The translations under genes were made by a program, and so were the position numbers. A model generated the notes under the pieces. It did not search any database, was not told the origin of the DNA, and saw only the letters and a list, made by a program, of their open reading frames with translations. A DNA stretch of 64,000 nucleotides from Williamsia serinedens (GTDB lineage: Bacteria; Actinomycetota; Actinomycetes; Mycobacteriales; Mycobacteriaceae): contig NZ_JAMTCG010000002.1 in the NCBI RefSeq assembly GCF_024171725.1, positions 310,001 to 374,000 of the forward strand. Direction: 5' to 3'. Of the stretch, positions 25,771-39,524 are shown one piece after another (the first letter of the stretch is position 1; each line of letters begins with the position of its first letter).

Positions 25771-26639
25771 CCCCCGAGGTGACCACCGTCCTGGAGAACT
25801 ACACCTACTTCGAGTGCCCGCGCTGGCACGACGGTCGGATCTGGGTCTCGGACTTCTACTCGTACAGGGTCATCTCGGCGAACGCCGACGGCTCCGACGT
25901 GCGGGTGGAGGCGGAGATCCCGCAGCAGCCGTCGGGTCTCGGCTGGCTGCCCGACGGGCGCCTGCTCGTGGTGTCGATGCGTGACCACACCATCCTGCGC
26001 CGCGAGGAGGACGGGTCGCTGTCCGTGCACGCCGACCTCTCCTCGCTCGTCACGCACCACCTGAACGACATGCTCGTCGACGACCGGGGCCGCGCCTACG
26101 TCGGCAATTTCGGCTTCGACCTGATGAACGGCGGCGACCCGGCGGCGACGTCGCTGATCCTCGTCGAGCCGGACGGCTCGGCGCGCGTCGTCGCCGACGA
26201 CCTGTGGTTCCCCAACGGCATGGCGCTGACCTCCGACGGACGCCTCGTCGTCGACGAGACCATCGCCAACCGCGCCAGTGTCTTCGACATCGACGACGAC
26301 GGATCACTCGGCGAACGCCGCGACTGGGCGGTGTTCGGCGACCTGCCGGACATGGCCGACACCGCGACGGCGATGGGGCAGATCGTCCTCGCCCCCGACG
26401 GCTGCGCGATCGACGCCGACGACGCACTGTGGGTCGCCGACGCGCTCGGCGGGCGCGTGGCGAAGGTCGTCGAGGGCGAGGGTGTCGTCGACCAGATCAC
26501 CTTCGACAGCGGCGTGTTCGCGTGCGGGTTCGGCGGGGACGACGGCCACACGCTGTTCGTCTGCGCCGCACCGGACTTCGACGAGCACGCACGCAAAGAG
26601 GCCACCGACGGCAGGTTGCTGTCGGTGGCCCTTCGCTGA
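25767..26639 (+). CDS. SMP-30/gluconolactonase-like beta-propeller hydrolase
   Basis: A 290-residue six-bladed propeller of the SMP-30/gluconolactonase/LRE family, which hydrolyse lactones using a divalent metal. The metal-site pattern is recognisable as Glu17 (YFECPRWHDGRIWVSD), the Asn/Asp of THHLNDMLVD, FPNGMALTSDG, and ALWVADALGGRV. There is no signal peptide. It is coupled to the TetR gene (ATGA). Pairing with the divergent acyl-CoA enzyme suggests lactone opening feeding a CoA-dependent pathway; that is inference. The last ~40 nt form a perfect hairpin shared with convergent gltD. Confidence 0.9.
   Translation: MTPEVTTVLENYTYFECPRWHDGRIWVSDFYSYRVISANADGSDVRVEAEIPQQPSGLGWLPDGRLLVVSMRDHTILRREEDGSLSVHADLSSLVTHHLNDMLVDDRGRAYVGNFGFDLMNGGDPAATSLILVEPDGSARVVADDLWFPNGMALTSDGRLVVDETIANRASVFDIDDDGSLGERRDWAVFGDLPDMADTATAMGQIVLAPDGCAIDADDALWVADALGGRVAKVVEGEGVVDQITFDSGVFACGFGGDDGHTLFVCAAPDFDEHARKEATDGRLLSVALR
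26600..26630. terminator. terminator-like hairpin inside the 3' end of the SMP-30 gene
   Basis: A 10-bp perfect stem (GGCCACCGAC, 26600-26609, with GTCGGTGGCC, 26621-26630) and an 11-nt loop end 9 nt before the SMP-30 stop. Only 7 nt separate the stops of the SMP-30 gene and gltD, so this coding hairpin is the best candidate terminator for both strands, or at least for gltD. Confidence 0.45.
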
Positions 26640-26646
26640 CGAACTG

Positions 26647-28105
26647 TTACCGCTGCGGTGCCTGCGTGGGGTGGATCGGTGCCGGCAGGTAGGTCTCCTG
26701 CGTCAGGTACTGGTCCACACCCGCTGCCGCGGAGCGGCCCTCGGCGATCGCCCACACGATGAGCGACTGTCCGCGACCGGCGTCACCGGCGACGAACACG
26801 CCGGGGACGTTGGTCTGGAAGTCGTCGTCGCGCTTGACGTTCCCGCGCTCGTTGTAGTCGACGCCGAGGCCGTCGAGCAGGCCGGTCCGCTCGGGACCGA
26901 CGAAGCCCATGGCGAGCAGGACGAGGTCGGCCTCGAGCTCGAACTCCGAGCCCTCCACCTTCTCGAACTTGCCGTCCTTCATGACGACCTCGTGCGCGGC
27001 CAGCTTGGTGACCTTGCCGTTCTCGCCGATGAACTTCTCGGTGTTGACCGAGAACACGCGCTCGCCGCCCTCCTCGTGGGCGGACGAGACACGGAACATC
27101 AGCGGATACGTCGGCCACGGGGTGCTCTCGGCACGCTCGTCCGGCGGCCGCGGCATGATCTCGAACTGGTGGACGATCTCGGCGCCCTGGCGCAGCGAGG
27201 TGCCGAGGCAGTCGGCGCCGGTGTCGCCACCACCGATGATGACGACCTTCTTGCCCTTCGCGGTGATGGGCGGCTCGCCGTCCTCACCGGCGACGTCGTC
27301 GCCGAGCTGCACCTTGTTGGCCCAGGGCAGGAACTCCATCGCCTGGTAGATGCCCTCGAGATCACGGCCCTCGATGGGCAGGTCACGCCATGAGGTCGCA
27401 CCGTTGGCGAGCACGACGGCGTCGTGCTGAGCGCGCAGGTCCTCGGGCGAGATGTCCTGTCCGACGGTGACACCGGTCTTGAAGACGGTGCCCTCGGCCT
27501 CCATCTGCGCGATGCGCCGGTCGATGTGGCGCTTCTCCATCTTGAACTCGGGGATCCCGTAGCGGAGGAGACCACCGATGCGGTCGGCGCGCTCGTAGAC
27601 CGTCACGTCGTGCCCGGCCCGGGTGAGCTGCTGTGCGGCGGCGAGTCCCGCGGGACCGGAGCCGACGACGGCGACGTGCTTACCGGTCTTGGTGCTCGGC
27701 ATGACCGGGTGGACCCAGCCCTTGTCGAAGGCGTTGTCGATGATCTCGACCTCGACCTGCTTGATGGTCACCGCAGGCTGGTTGATCCCGAGCACGCACG
27801 ACGCCTCACACGGGGCGGGGCACAGACGACCCGTGAACTCCGGGAAGTTGTTCGTCGCGTGCAGACGCTCGATGGCGTCCGCCCAGCGGTCCTTGTAGAC
27901 CAGGTCGTTCCAGTCCGGGATCAGGTTCCCCAGGGGGCACCCGTTGTGGCAGAACGGGATACCGCAGTCCATGCACCTGCTGGCCTGGCGCTGCAGCACC
28001 TCGTGCTCGTGCTTCTCGTACACCTCTTTCCAGTCCTGCAGACGCAGGTCCACCGGACGCCGCTTCGGCAGCTCCCGCTCGGTGTACTTCAGAAATCCGC
28101 GCTGA

Positions 28106-28113
<8 letters not shown>
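26647..28113 (-). CDS. gltD: glutamate synthase (NADPH) small subunit GltD
   Basis: The beta subunit of GOGAT: it oxidises NADPH on FAD and passes electrons through Fe-S clusters to GltB. Of its 488 residues, the N terminus carries two cluster motifs ([17 protein letters not shown] and [12 protein letters not shown]). The FAD-binding [15 protein letters not shown] and NADPH-binding [16 protein letters not shown] follow, with a final [19 protein letters not shown] flavin motif. I start it at GTG 28113 ([14 protein letters not shown]-like N terminus), overlapping the gltB stop by 8 nt, so it is co-translated with gltB. Confidence 0.96.
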
Positions 28114-32713
<4,600 letters not shown>

Positions 32714-33186
32714 TCGTATCCGCCCTAACGTCGCTCTCGCGACAACTCCTCATCTCGACCGAGGGTACGACGGCGTGCTGGTCCAGTCGTGATGAGTCCA
32801 ACCTAAGATCGGTCCTGACCTGCGACGATGCGGGCCCGACCGATGGGCTGCGAGCGGCCAGCCCCATTGCTGACCGACGCTGACCGCGCCCCGGGGGAGC
32901 GGCGGTGTGCGATGACCTCGTCCGACGGGATCACCGTCACCTGGTCATTCGGGCCATTTTCTCACGCCGGACGGTCCGGACAGAAATCAACGAAACAAAC
33001 AGTGATCCAGGGTGACGAACAGGTCACGGAACCGTTCTGGCGTACACGTCGAGCATCCACCACCGGCGCCCCGGACGCGACCCGATGCACGAGGTCGTTC
33101 GATCCGCGAACAGACATGAACGGTCGGTCGTACCGTCACCACCGAGGCCGTCGACGGTGACGACCCGCGCGGATGCGGAGGATGTC
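32714..33186. other. 473-nt intergenic region between gltB and the lipase gene
   Basis: No convincing gene. It must hold the gltB promoter (minus strand) and the lipase promoter (plus strand). The centre (about 32955-33010) is clearly AT-richer than its surroundings. A perfect 13-bp odd palindrome CCGGAC-G-GTCCGG is at 32967-32979. A second inverted repeat, GGGCTG...CAGCCC-like, is seen near 32842-32864. The frames present here are short and Arg/Ser-rich. Confidence 0.6.
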
Positions 33187-34116
33187 ATGGGTCGATTCGC
33201 ACGCTGGACCGTGGTGGCGGCGGTCGCCACCGTCGCGACCGGTCTCCTCGGCGGTACCGCCGCAGCGCGGCCCCTGCCCGTCGTCTACTCCCTCGGCGCG
33301 GCGACCGCGACGGCGGTGGCCGCCCCCGACTCGTCGCCGCCGGGCGCCAACGACTTCTCCTGTCGTCCGACCGCGGCCCACCCCCGTCCGGTGGTGCTCA
33401 CCCACGGGACGCTCTACAACATGACGATCGACTGGCAGGCCCTGTCGCCTCTGCTGAAGAACCAGGGCTACTGCGTTTATGCGTTCAACTTCGGCCGGCA
33501 GCCGTCGTCGACGTACCTCGGTTTCCCGGGAGCCCGGAAGACCGGTGGCACGGGCCCCATCGAGCAGTCGGCAGCACAGCTCGCGGCGTTCGTCGAGCGG
33601 GTGAAGGCGTCCACCGACGCCGACAAGGTCGACATCGTCGGGCACTCGCAGGGCGGGATGATGCCGCGGTACTACCTGAAGTACCTGGGCGGCGCGGCAT
33701 CGGTGGACCAGTTGATCGGACTGGCGCCGTCGAACCACGGGACCACCGTGCTGGGCCTGTCCGCGATACCCGGTGTCCCCGACGCGCTGCGGCTGGGCCT
33801 CGGCACGGCCATCCGCCAGCAGATCGTCGGGTCGGACTTCCTCCGGCGACTGAACGCCGGCGGCGACACCGTCCCCGGCGTCCGTTACACCGTCGTCGAG
33901 ACCCGCTACGACGAGGTCGTGACGCCGTACACCTCGGCGTTCCTGTCGGGACCTGGGGTCACGAACATCACGCTGCAGGACCGGTGCGCGCAGGACTACA
34001 CCGACCACCTCGCGATCACCTACGACCGACTGGCCCTCAGTCATGTGCTGCACGCGCTCGATCCGTCGTACCCGATCGCTCCCTGCGTCTTCTCGTCACC
34101 GGCGTCAGGGGTGTAG
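33187..34116 (+). CDS. secreted triacylglycerol lipase (LipA/EstA-like, class 2)
   Basis: A 309-residue exported lipase starting at ATG 33187 with GGAGGAT upstream. The signal peptide is about 27 residues (VVAAVATVATGLLGG, TAAARP). The oxyanion segment is PVVLTHGTLYNM, and the nucleophile Ser154 is in VGHSQGG. An Asp follows in ETRYDEVVTPY and a His in the ITYDRLALSHVL/DYTDHLAI region. Cysteines at 59, 96 and near the C terminus may form disulfides. Nocardia and Gordonia relatives of this type hydrolyse long-chain esters. It is monocistronic. Confidence 0.9.
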   Translation: MGRFARWTVVAAVATVATGLLGGTAAARPLPVVYSLGAATATAVAAPDSSPPGANDFSCRPTAAHPRPVVLTHGTLYNMTIDWQALSPLLKNQGYCVYAFNFGRQPSSTYLGFPGARKTGGTGPIEQSAAQLAAFVERVKASTDADKVDIVGHSQGGMMPRYYLKYLGGAASVDQLIGLAPSNHGTTVLGLSAIPGVPDALRLGLGTAIRQQIVGSDFLRRLNAGGDTVPGVRYTVVETRYDEVVTPYTSAFLSGPGVTNITLQDRCAQDYTDHLAITYDRLALSHVLHALDPSYPIAPCVFSSPASGV

Positions 34117-34173
34117 CCGCACGGGTTGTGCACACCCCAGGTGTGACCTCTGGTTCCTGTCGGTGGCCCACTG

Positions 34174-34179
34174 TACGAT
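34174..34179 (+). promoter_or_regulatory. -10-like hexamer 7 nt before the HNH gene ATG
   Basis: TACGAT is followed by exactly 7 nt and then ATG 34187. There is no Shine-Dalgarno, which fits a leaderless start. Confidence 0.35.
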
Positions 34180-34186
34180 CGAACAC

Positions 34187-35790
34187 ATGAGCGAACAGGC
34201 TGTCGGCGTCGACACCACGGGTGTCGTCGCGTCGCTGGCCGCCGACGAGAAGCACTCTGCCGCTGAGCTTGTCGAGGTGTTGTCGCATTGCCGGTCGATC
34301 ACCGCCTCGGCGGACTACCGGATGCTGTGCGCGGCCAGCCTGATCCACGACGAACGCTGCGAGGACTATCTGGTCGAGGTCGCCGAGCGGGATTCCGGTG
34401 AACGCGCCTCGGTCGACGAGCTGATGGCCGCGGGGATGGACCATTTGGCAGGCCGCGATCCGCGGGCCGAGTTCGGGCCCGACGGGTTGGAGCGGGCGAC
34501 CGCCGAGGTCGGTGCCGTCCTGAACGTGCCGGCCGCTCGCGCGCGGGAGATCATCACCGCCGGCGACACCGCCCGGTACCGGCTGGTGTTCACCGGACAG
34601 GCACTGGCTGTGGGTCGCATCGACCTGGCCGGGTTCCTGCTCATCTGCACCCGCACCAAGCTGGTCGTCGACCCGGAACTGGTGAAGATCCTCGACACCC
34701 ACATCGCCCAAGCCCTGTTCGACCGACCACCCCTGTCACGGGCCCGGCTGGTCGCGATGGTCGATGCGATCGTGGCGATGGTCGACCCCGATGCCCTGCT
34801 GCGCCGGAAAGAGCGTGCTGCCGCCGACCGGGACGTCACCATCCGCCCCGATCGGTTCCAGCCCGGCGCCTCCCGGGTGTCGGCTCCCTACCGATCACCG
34901 ACGCCGCCGCCATCGACGCCCGCCTCACCGCCATGGCCGCCTCCGTCCACACCGCGGATCCCCGCACGAGGGCGCAGCGCCGCGCCGACGCCCTCATCGC
35001 GCTCGCTGCCGGGACCGATCACCTCACCTGCGGCTGCGACACCTGCACCCAGCCTGTCGAACTCGAGCCCGACACCGACACGCATGTCGACGTCGACGCG
35101 ACGGTCGACCCTGCGCCCGCCGTCGAGCAGCCTGCACCGCAGCCGATCGCTCCGCCGGTGGGTCCGGCGCGGCCGGTGTTCCACATCGTGGTCAACCTGT
35201 CGACGCTGCTCGGCCTCGACGACCAACCCGGCTACCTCGACGGCCGCGGGATCATCGACGCCGACACCATGCGCGCCCTCCTCGCCGACGCCGAGCGCGA
35301 ATTCCTCCGCCGCGACGACCCCGCCACCGCCGCCCGCGCGGCGAGCATCTACACCCCGTCGAAGAAGCTGCAGGCCCTGGTGCGCGCCGGTGAACTGTGC
35401 TGCACCTTCCCCGGCTGCTCCGCACCCGCCTGGTCAGTCGACCTCGACCACACCGACCCGTTCGACCACCGCGACCCCGACCACGGCGGACAGACCACCA
35501 GGGCGAACCTGAAACCGCTGTGCCGGTTCCACCACCGCATCAAGACCTTCGACAAACGATGGCGCGACTACCAATCACCCCTCGGTGAGGCGTTCTTCCA
35601 CTCCCCGACCGGCCACATGTTCCTCGGCAACGCCTACAACGCCCACGACATCTTCCCCGCCCTCGGACCACCCGAGAAACCCGAGAACCACCCCGCCAGA
35701 ACCACACTCGCCGCCCGACGAGCACAGAAACGCGCCGCACACCTCCGCGCCGTCGAACGCGCCGAGGCCGCCGACCCGCCGCCCTTCTGA
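34187..35790 (+). pseudogene. DUF222/HNH endonuclease gene with a single-base frameshift
   Basis: The DUF222 half runs from ATG 34187 in one frame (SEQAVGVDTTGVVASLAADE onward). The rest, from SLPITDAAAIDARLTAM (the expected continuation) to the stop at 35790, is in another frame. The junction is at 34882-34883: GTG-TCG-GCTCCC lacks one G compared with the expected GTG-TCG-GGC-TCC (reading VSGSLPITD). Without this loss it would be about 534 residues. The C-terminal HNH motif is intact (CCTFPGCSAPA, VDLDHTDPFDH, NLKPLCRFHHRIKTF). The family (13E12-type) is multicopy in Mycobacteriales. It is either a recent pseudogene or a sequencing error; no second lesion is visible. Confidence 0.85.
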
Positions 35791-35800
35791 GCGCCCGCGC

Positions 35801-36415
35801 TCACAACCAGCCGCGACGCTCGGCGGTCGCGGCGGCCTCGGCCCGGGTGGATGTGCCGGTCTTGCCGATCGCACTCGACAGGTAGTTCCGAACGGTGCCC
35901 TGCGACAGGTGCAGGCGACCGGCGATGGTCGCGACGGTGGCGCCGTCGAGGGCGGCACGCAACACGTCGCGCTCGCGGTCGGTCAACGGGCTGGTGCCGT
36001 CGGTGAGGCTCTCCGTGGCGAGCGTCGGATCGATCACTCGCAGGCCCGCATACACCCGACGGACGGCGTCCGCGAGTTCCGCGGCCGGGGTGTCCTTGAC
36101 GATGAACCCCGACGCGCCGGCATCGATCGCGCGTCGGAGATAGCCGGGGCGTCCGAAGGTCGTCACGATCAGCGACCGGGTGCGGGGCAGGGCTTCTCGC
36201 ACCGCAGCCGCGGTCTCGATCCCGTCGGCACCGGGCATCTCGATGTCCAGGAGGCACACGTCGACATCGTTGACACGCGCCGCGTCGACGACCTCGTCGC
36301 CCCTACCCACCTGCGCGACCACGGTGATGTCCTGCTCGAGCTCCAGCAACGCCGCCAGCGCTCCCCGCACGAGCGCTTGGTCGTCGGCGAGAAGCAGCCG
36401 GATGGGCTCAGCCAT
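35801..36415 (-). CDS. NarL/LuxR-type response regulator (DesR-like)
   Basis: A 204-residue regulator: a receiver domain with acidic pair Asp11-Asp12 and phospho-acceptor Asp57 (CLLDIEMPG), Thr and Lys in VTTFGRPG and FIVKDTP, then a LuxR-type helix-turn-helix (about 140-200; SPLTDRERDVLRAALDG, ATIAGRLHLSQGTVRNYLSS). ATG 36415 overlaps the kinase gene by 8 nt. It is the last gene of a four-gene unit (ABC ATPase, permease, kinase, regulator) and probably controls that unit. Confidence 0.93.
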   Translation of the reverse strand: MAEPIRLLLADDQALVRGALAALLELEQDITVVAQVGRGDEVVDAARVNDVDVCLLDIEMPGADGIETAAAVREALPRTRSLIVTTFGRPGYLRRAIDAGASGFIVKDTPAAELADAVRRVYAGLRVIDPTLATESLTDGTSPLTDRERDVLRAALDGATVATIAGRLHLSQGTVRNYLSSAIGKTGTSTRAEAAATAERRGWL

Positions 36416-37541
36416 CGAACGCCACCTCGACCGTCGTCCCCGATGGGTCCCCTCGGACGGAAAGGTGCGCACCCGCCGATTCGACACGCTCGGTGAGCCC
36501 GCGCAGACCGTTCCCGAATGCATGGTCGGGAACGCCGCACCCGTTGTCGCGCACGACCATCCGATCCTGTCCGAGTTCGACGACGCATCGGGACGCACCG
36601 CTGTGGCGCACCACGTTCGTGACCGACTCACGGAGAACCCACGCGAAGAGGGAGCCCCGCGCGGTCGTCACGTCGACCGCGACGGGGAGATCGGCGTCGA
36701 TCTGCGCAGCCGTCAGCGCAGACCGCGCCGACGCGAGTTCGGTGCGCAGGTCCGGTGTGCGCAGCGACCCGACCGTCGACCGCACCTCGGCCAGCGCCTG
36801 CCGGGACAGCGCGTGCAGTTCCGCCAGTTCGGCTTTGGCGCGCTCGGGGTCGATGTCGACGAGTCGGCCGGCGAGCTCGGTCTTCACCGTCATCACCGTC
36901 AACGAGTGCCCGAGGATGTCGTGGACGTCGCGGGCGACCCGCTCGCGCTCGGCGACCACCGCGAGCTGCTCGTCGGCTTCCCGCTGCCGGGCCTCCGCCT
37001 CGTCGCGACGCTGCTCCGCGCTGCGCGCGGAGATCATGAGGACCATCACGAACGCCACGATCACCAGTGCCAGAACGGTTCCCGAGTCAAGCGACCACCC
37101 CGGGACGACCAGCGGCAGACCCAGCCCGACGACCAGCACGACGCCGACGAGGACGGGACCGAGGATCCCGCCGAACCCGAACGCGGCGACACCCATCAGA
37201 TAGGGCGCGAACGACACGACACCATCGCGGAGGACCGGCACCGTCGCGGCCGCGATGACGAGCAGTACACCGCCGTAGGCGAGCGCGAGACGCGGACGGC
37301 GGTGGTCCAGCTTCCAGGACATGATGTGCGTGGCCGCGACGACATAGGTCGCGGCGAACAACGCGATCAGCGCCAGTCCCCAGATGACGCGCAGGACGCT
37401 CTGGCCCGAGTTCAGCAGCGACACGATCGGATAGGCGAGGAACACCAGCCACACGGCGGTGAAGGCCCAGGATCTGTCGGGCGTCCGACCCGAGTACGAC
37501 CACCACCGGACGCGGGGTCCGGTGGTGGTCGGCTCGGTCAT
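36408..37541 (-). CDS. DesK-like sensor histidine kinase
   Basis: A 377-residue kinase with about six N-terminal membrane helices (residues 23-172), a short coiled coil (EQRRDEAEARQREADEQL), the HisKA_3 phospho-acceptor His207 (RVARDVHDILGHSL), and an HATPase domain (VLRESVTNVVRHSGA; DNGCGV). No large extracellular sensor domain is present, so it probably senses the membrane itself or works with the ABC transporter encoded upstream. Its start at 37541 is 23 nt after the permease stop. DesK/DesR systems respond to membrane fluidity; this specificity is not proven here. Confidence 0.92.
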   Translation of the reverse strand: MTEPTTTGPRVRWWSYSGRTPDRSWAFTAVWLVFLAYPIVSLLNSGQSVLRVIWGLALIALFAATYVVAATHIMSWKLDHRRPRLALAYGGVLLVIAAATVPVLRDGVVSFAPYLMGVAAFGFGGILGPVLVGVVLVVGLGLPLVVPGWSLDSGTVLALVIVAFVMVLMISARSAEQRRDEAEARQREADEQLAVVAERERVARDVHDILGHSLTVMTVKTELAGRLVDIDPERAKAELAELHALSRQALAEVRSTVGSLRTPDLRTELASARSALTAAQIDADLPVAVDVTTARGSLFAWVLRESVTNVVRHSGASRCVVELGQDRMVVRDNGCGVPDHAFGNGLRGLTERVESAGAHLSVRGDPSGTTVEVAFDG

Positions 37542-37564
37542 GGCAGCGACTGTAGAAGAGGTGC

Positions 37565-38359
37565 TCACTGGCGCGCGGTGCCCCGACGGAAGAAGAATGC
37601 GGCGGCGCCCGCCATGATCGCGGCCCACACGACGACGTTGGCGATCGCGACCCACAGCGAGATGTGGTCTCCGTATGGGGTGTCACCGCCGGTCATCGGG
37701 AAGTTGGCGAGCGCGTTGACCCCGAACATCGGCGTGAACTGCGAGACGGTCAGCATCGTGCCCCGCAGGGGGACGAAGACGTCGCCGGCGAACGCCAACA
37801 CCGTCAGCACTCCACCGGACGCCTGCATCGCCGCCTCCGACCGCAGCCCGCTGCCCATCGCGAGGCCGAACGCGGCGAACACCGCCGAGCCCAGCCACCC
37901 GAGGACGACGGACCCGGTCCACACGCCGACGGGTGCGCTGGCACCGGTGATCGCACCGACGATGCTGAGCAGGATCAGCGGCAACGCCGCGACCGACATC
38001 GCCACCGCCGCCTTCGCCACGACGTAGGCCGCCGGCGACAGTCGTGTCAGACGCAGTGTCCGGGTCCAGCCGGCCTGTTGCTCGAGAGCCACCGACGCGG
38101 CGTTGGTGGTGGTGGCCAGGATCGCGCCGTAGACCGCCATGTGGACCATCACGTAGGCCTGCGTGTTGGCGTGGCCGATCGTCCCGGTGAACTTCTGCGA
38201 CGCCCCGAAGACGATGTAGAGGACGGTCGGCATCACGAGGGTGAAGATCATCGCGCGGCGGTTGCGGAGGACCCGTCGCAAGTCGTGGCGGATGTAAGTG
38301 GTCGAGAACCCGCGCAGTCCGAGCAGGGCGGGTCGCGTCGGTGTGGCGAGGGTGGTCAT
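37565..38359 (-). CDS. ABC-2 type transporter permease
   Basis: A 264-residue permease with six membrane helices (MIFTLVMPTVLYIVFG; ILATTTNAASVALEQQAGW with the characteristic coupling-helix region; ALPLILLSIVGAITG; GWLGSAVFAAFGLAMGS). It is coupled to the ATPase gene by an ATGA overlap (38356-38359). With the ATPase it forms an exporter, likely for a lipid or an antimicrobial compound, given the linked kinase. Confidence 0.92.
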   Translation of the reverse strand: MTTLATPTRPALLGLRGFSTTYIRHDLRRVLRNRRAMIFTLVMPTVLYIVFGASQKFTGTIGHANTQAYVMVHMAVYGAILATTTNAASVALEQQAGWTRTLRLTRLSPAAYVVAKAAVAMSVAALPLILLSIVGAITGASAPVGVWTGSVVLGWLGSAVFAAFGLAMGSGLRSEAAMQASGGVLTVLAFAGDVFVPLRGTMLTVSQFTPMFGVNALANFPMTGGDTPYGDHISLWVAIANVVVWAAIMAGAAAFFFRRGTARQ

Positions 38360-39285
38360 CGGAGGGTCTCCTTCTCGGCGGTGGCGGAGGACGTGAGCGC
38401 GACGAACGCGTCCTCGAGGTCGTGGGCGACGATCTCGACGTCGTGGGCGTCGCTGTGCGCGAACAGGAATCGAGCGGTGGCGTCGGAGTCGTCGGTGGCG
38501 ATCTCGACACGGTCGCCGCGGACGGTCACCTCGCGCACACCCGGGGCGGTGTCCCGGATCCAGCCGACCGACGCAGGATCGACGACGGCGGACACCGTCC
38601 GTCCCGACGCCTGGGCGCGGATGGCCGCGGTTGAGCCGTCGGCGACCACCCGTCCGCCCGCGATCATCACGATCCGGTCGGCGAAGGCGTCGGCCTCCTC
38701 CAGATAGTGCGTCGCGAACAGCACCGTGCGGCCCGCACCGGCGTCCTCACGCATGGCGGACCAGAAGGCCCGGCGCGACTCGACGTCCATCCCGGCGGTC
38801 GGCTCGTCGAGCACGATCAGGTCCGGGTCGGGCAGCAGCGCGAGGGCGAACTTCAGCCGCTGCTGCTCGCCCCCGGAGCACTTCGACACGAGGCGGCCGC
38901 CGAGCTCGGCGATGCCCGCACGGCGCATCACCTCGTCGACCGGGGCGGGGTCGCGATGAGTCGCGGCGATGATCTCGACGGTCTCGCCGACGGTGAAGTC
39001 GCCGAGCAGCCCACCGCTCTGCAGGACCGCCGCGATCCGGCCGGCCGCGACGGCCTCGTCGGGAGCCACACCGAACAGGCGGACCGAACCGCTGTCGGGC
39101 CGGGTCAGCCCCAGCACCATGTCGAGCGTCGTGGTCTTCCCGGCGCCGTTGGGGCCGAGGACGGCGACGACCTCGCCCTGCCGGACGGCCAGGTCGACGC
39201 CGTCGACGGCCCGGACCGAGTCGGAGCCACGCGTACGGAACGATTTCGTGAGCGCCCGGGCCTCGAGCGCGAGTGGTGATGTCAT
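38356..39285 (-). CDS. ABC transporter ATP-binding protein
   Basis: A 309-residue DrrA/CcmA-type ATPase: Walker A GPNGAGKTTT (about 44-53), Q-loop AAVLQSGGLLG, signature CSGGEQQRLKFA, Walker B LIVLDEPTAGMD, H-loop FATHYLEEAD, and a C-terminal extension of about 80 residues typical of drug- and lipid-exporter ATPases. It is the first gene of the unit. Upstream, at 39345-39356, a short palindrome may be the binding site of the linked response regulator. Confidence 0.94.
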   Translation of the reverse strand: MTSPLALEARALTKSFRTRGSDSVRAVDGVDLAVRQGEVVAVLGPNGAGKTTTLDMVLGLTRPDSGSVRLFGVAPDEAVAAGRIAAVLQSGGLLGDFTVGETVEIIAATHRDPAPVDEVMRRAGIAELGGRLVSKCSGGEQQRLKFALALLPDPDLIVLDEPTAGMDVESRRAFWSAMREDAGAGRTVLFATHYLEEADAFADRIVMIAGGRVVADGSTAAIRAQASGRTVSAVVDPASVGWIRDTAPGVREVTVRGDRVEIATDDSDATARFLFAHSDAHDVEIVAHDLEDAFVALTSSATAEKETLR

Positions 39286-39344
39286 GCATCCACGATCGCG
39301 CTGGTCGGAGGGTGTTTCCCCCGTCGTTTGTCACGGGCTGCCTG

Positions 39345-39356
39345 TGACATCTGTCA
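39345..39356. promoter_or_regulatory. candidate response-regulator site upstream of the ABC operon
   Basis: TGACA-TC-TGTCA overlaps a second perfect odd palindrome ATCTG-T-CAGAT (39349-39359), 60 nt before the ATPase start. Position and symmetry suit a dimeric LuxR-type regulator. There is no direct evidence. Confidence 0.3.
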
Positions 39357-39524
39357 GATGCGCATGCGTGCGAAAGCCGTTTCGTTACGTCCATCACGGA
39401 TCACCAACGATCCGTTGCAGAACGGTCACGCGTCACACCCCGCGTGTTTCTCTCGATGAACAGGCATACGTTCATCGACAGACCGACCGCACCGACGGCC
39501 GGTGCGCCAGGAGGTCGCACGCGG

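Noticed and set aside
32828-33160. A 110-residue ORF upstream of the lipase gene
   Set aside because: No ribosome site, Arg/Ser-rich composition and no recognisable fold; it lies across the promoter region.
32714-33186. GlnR boxes for nitrogen control of gltBD
   Set aside because: AT-rich segments with GAAAC-like pieces occur, but none fits the AC-N9-AC spacing well.
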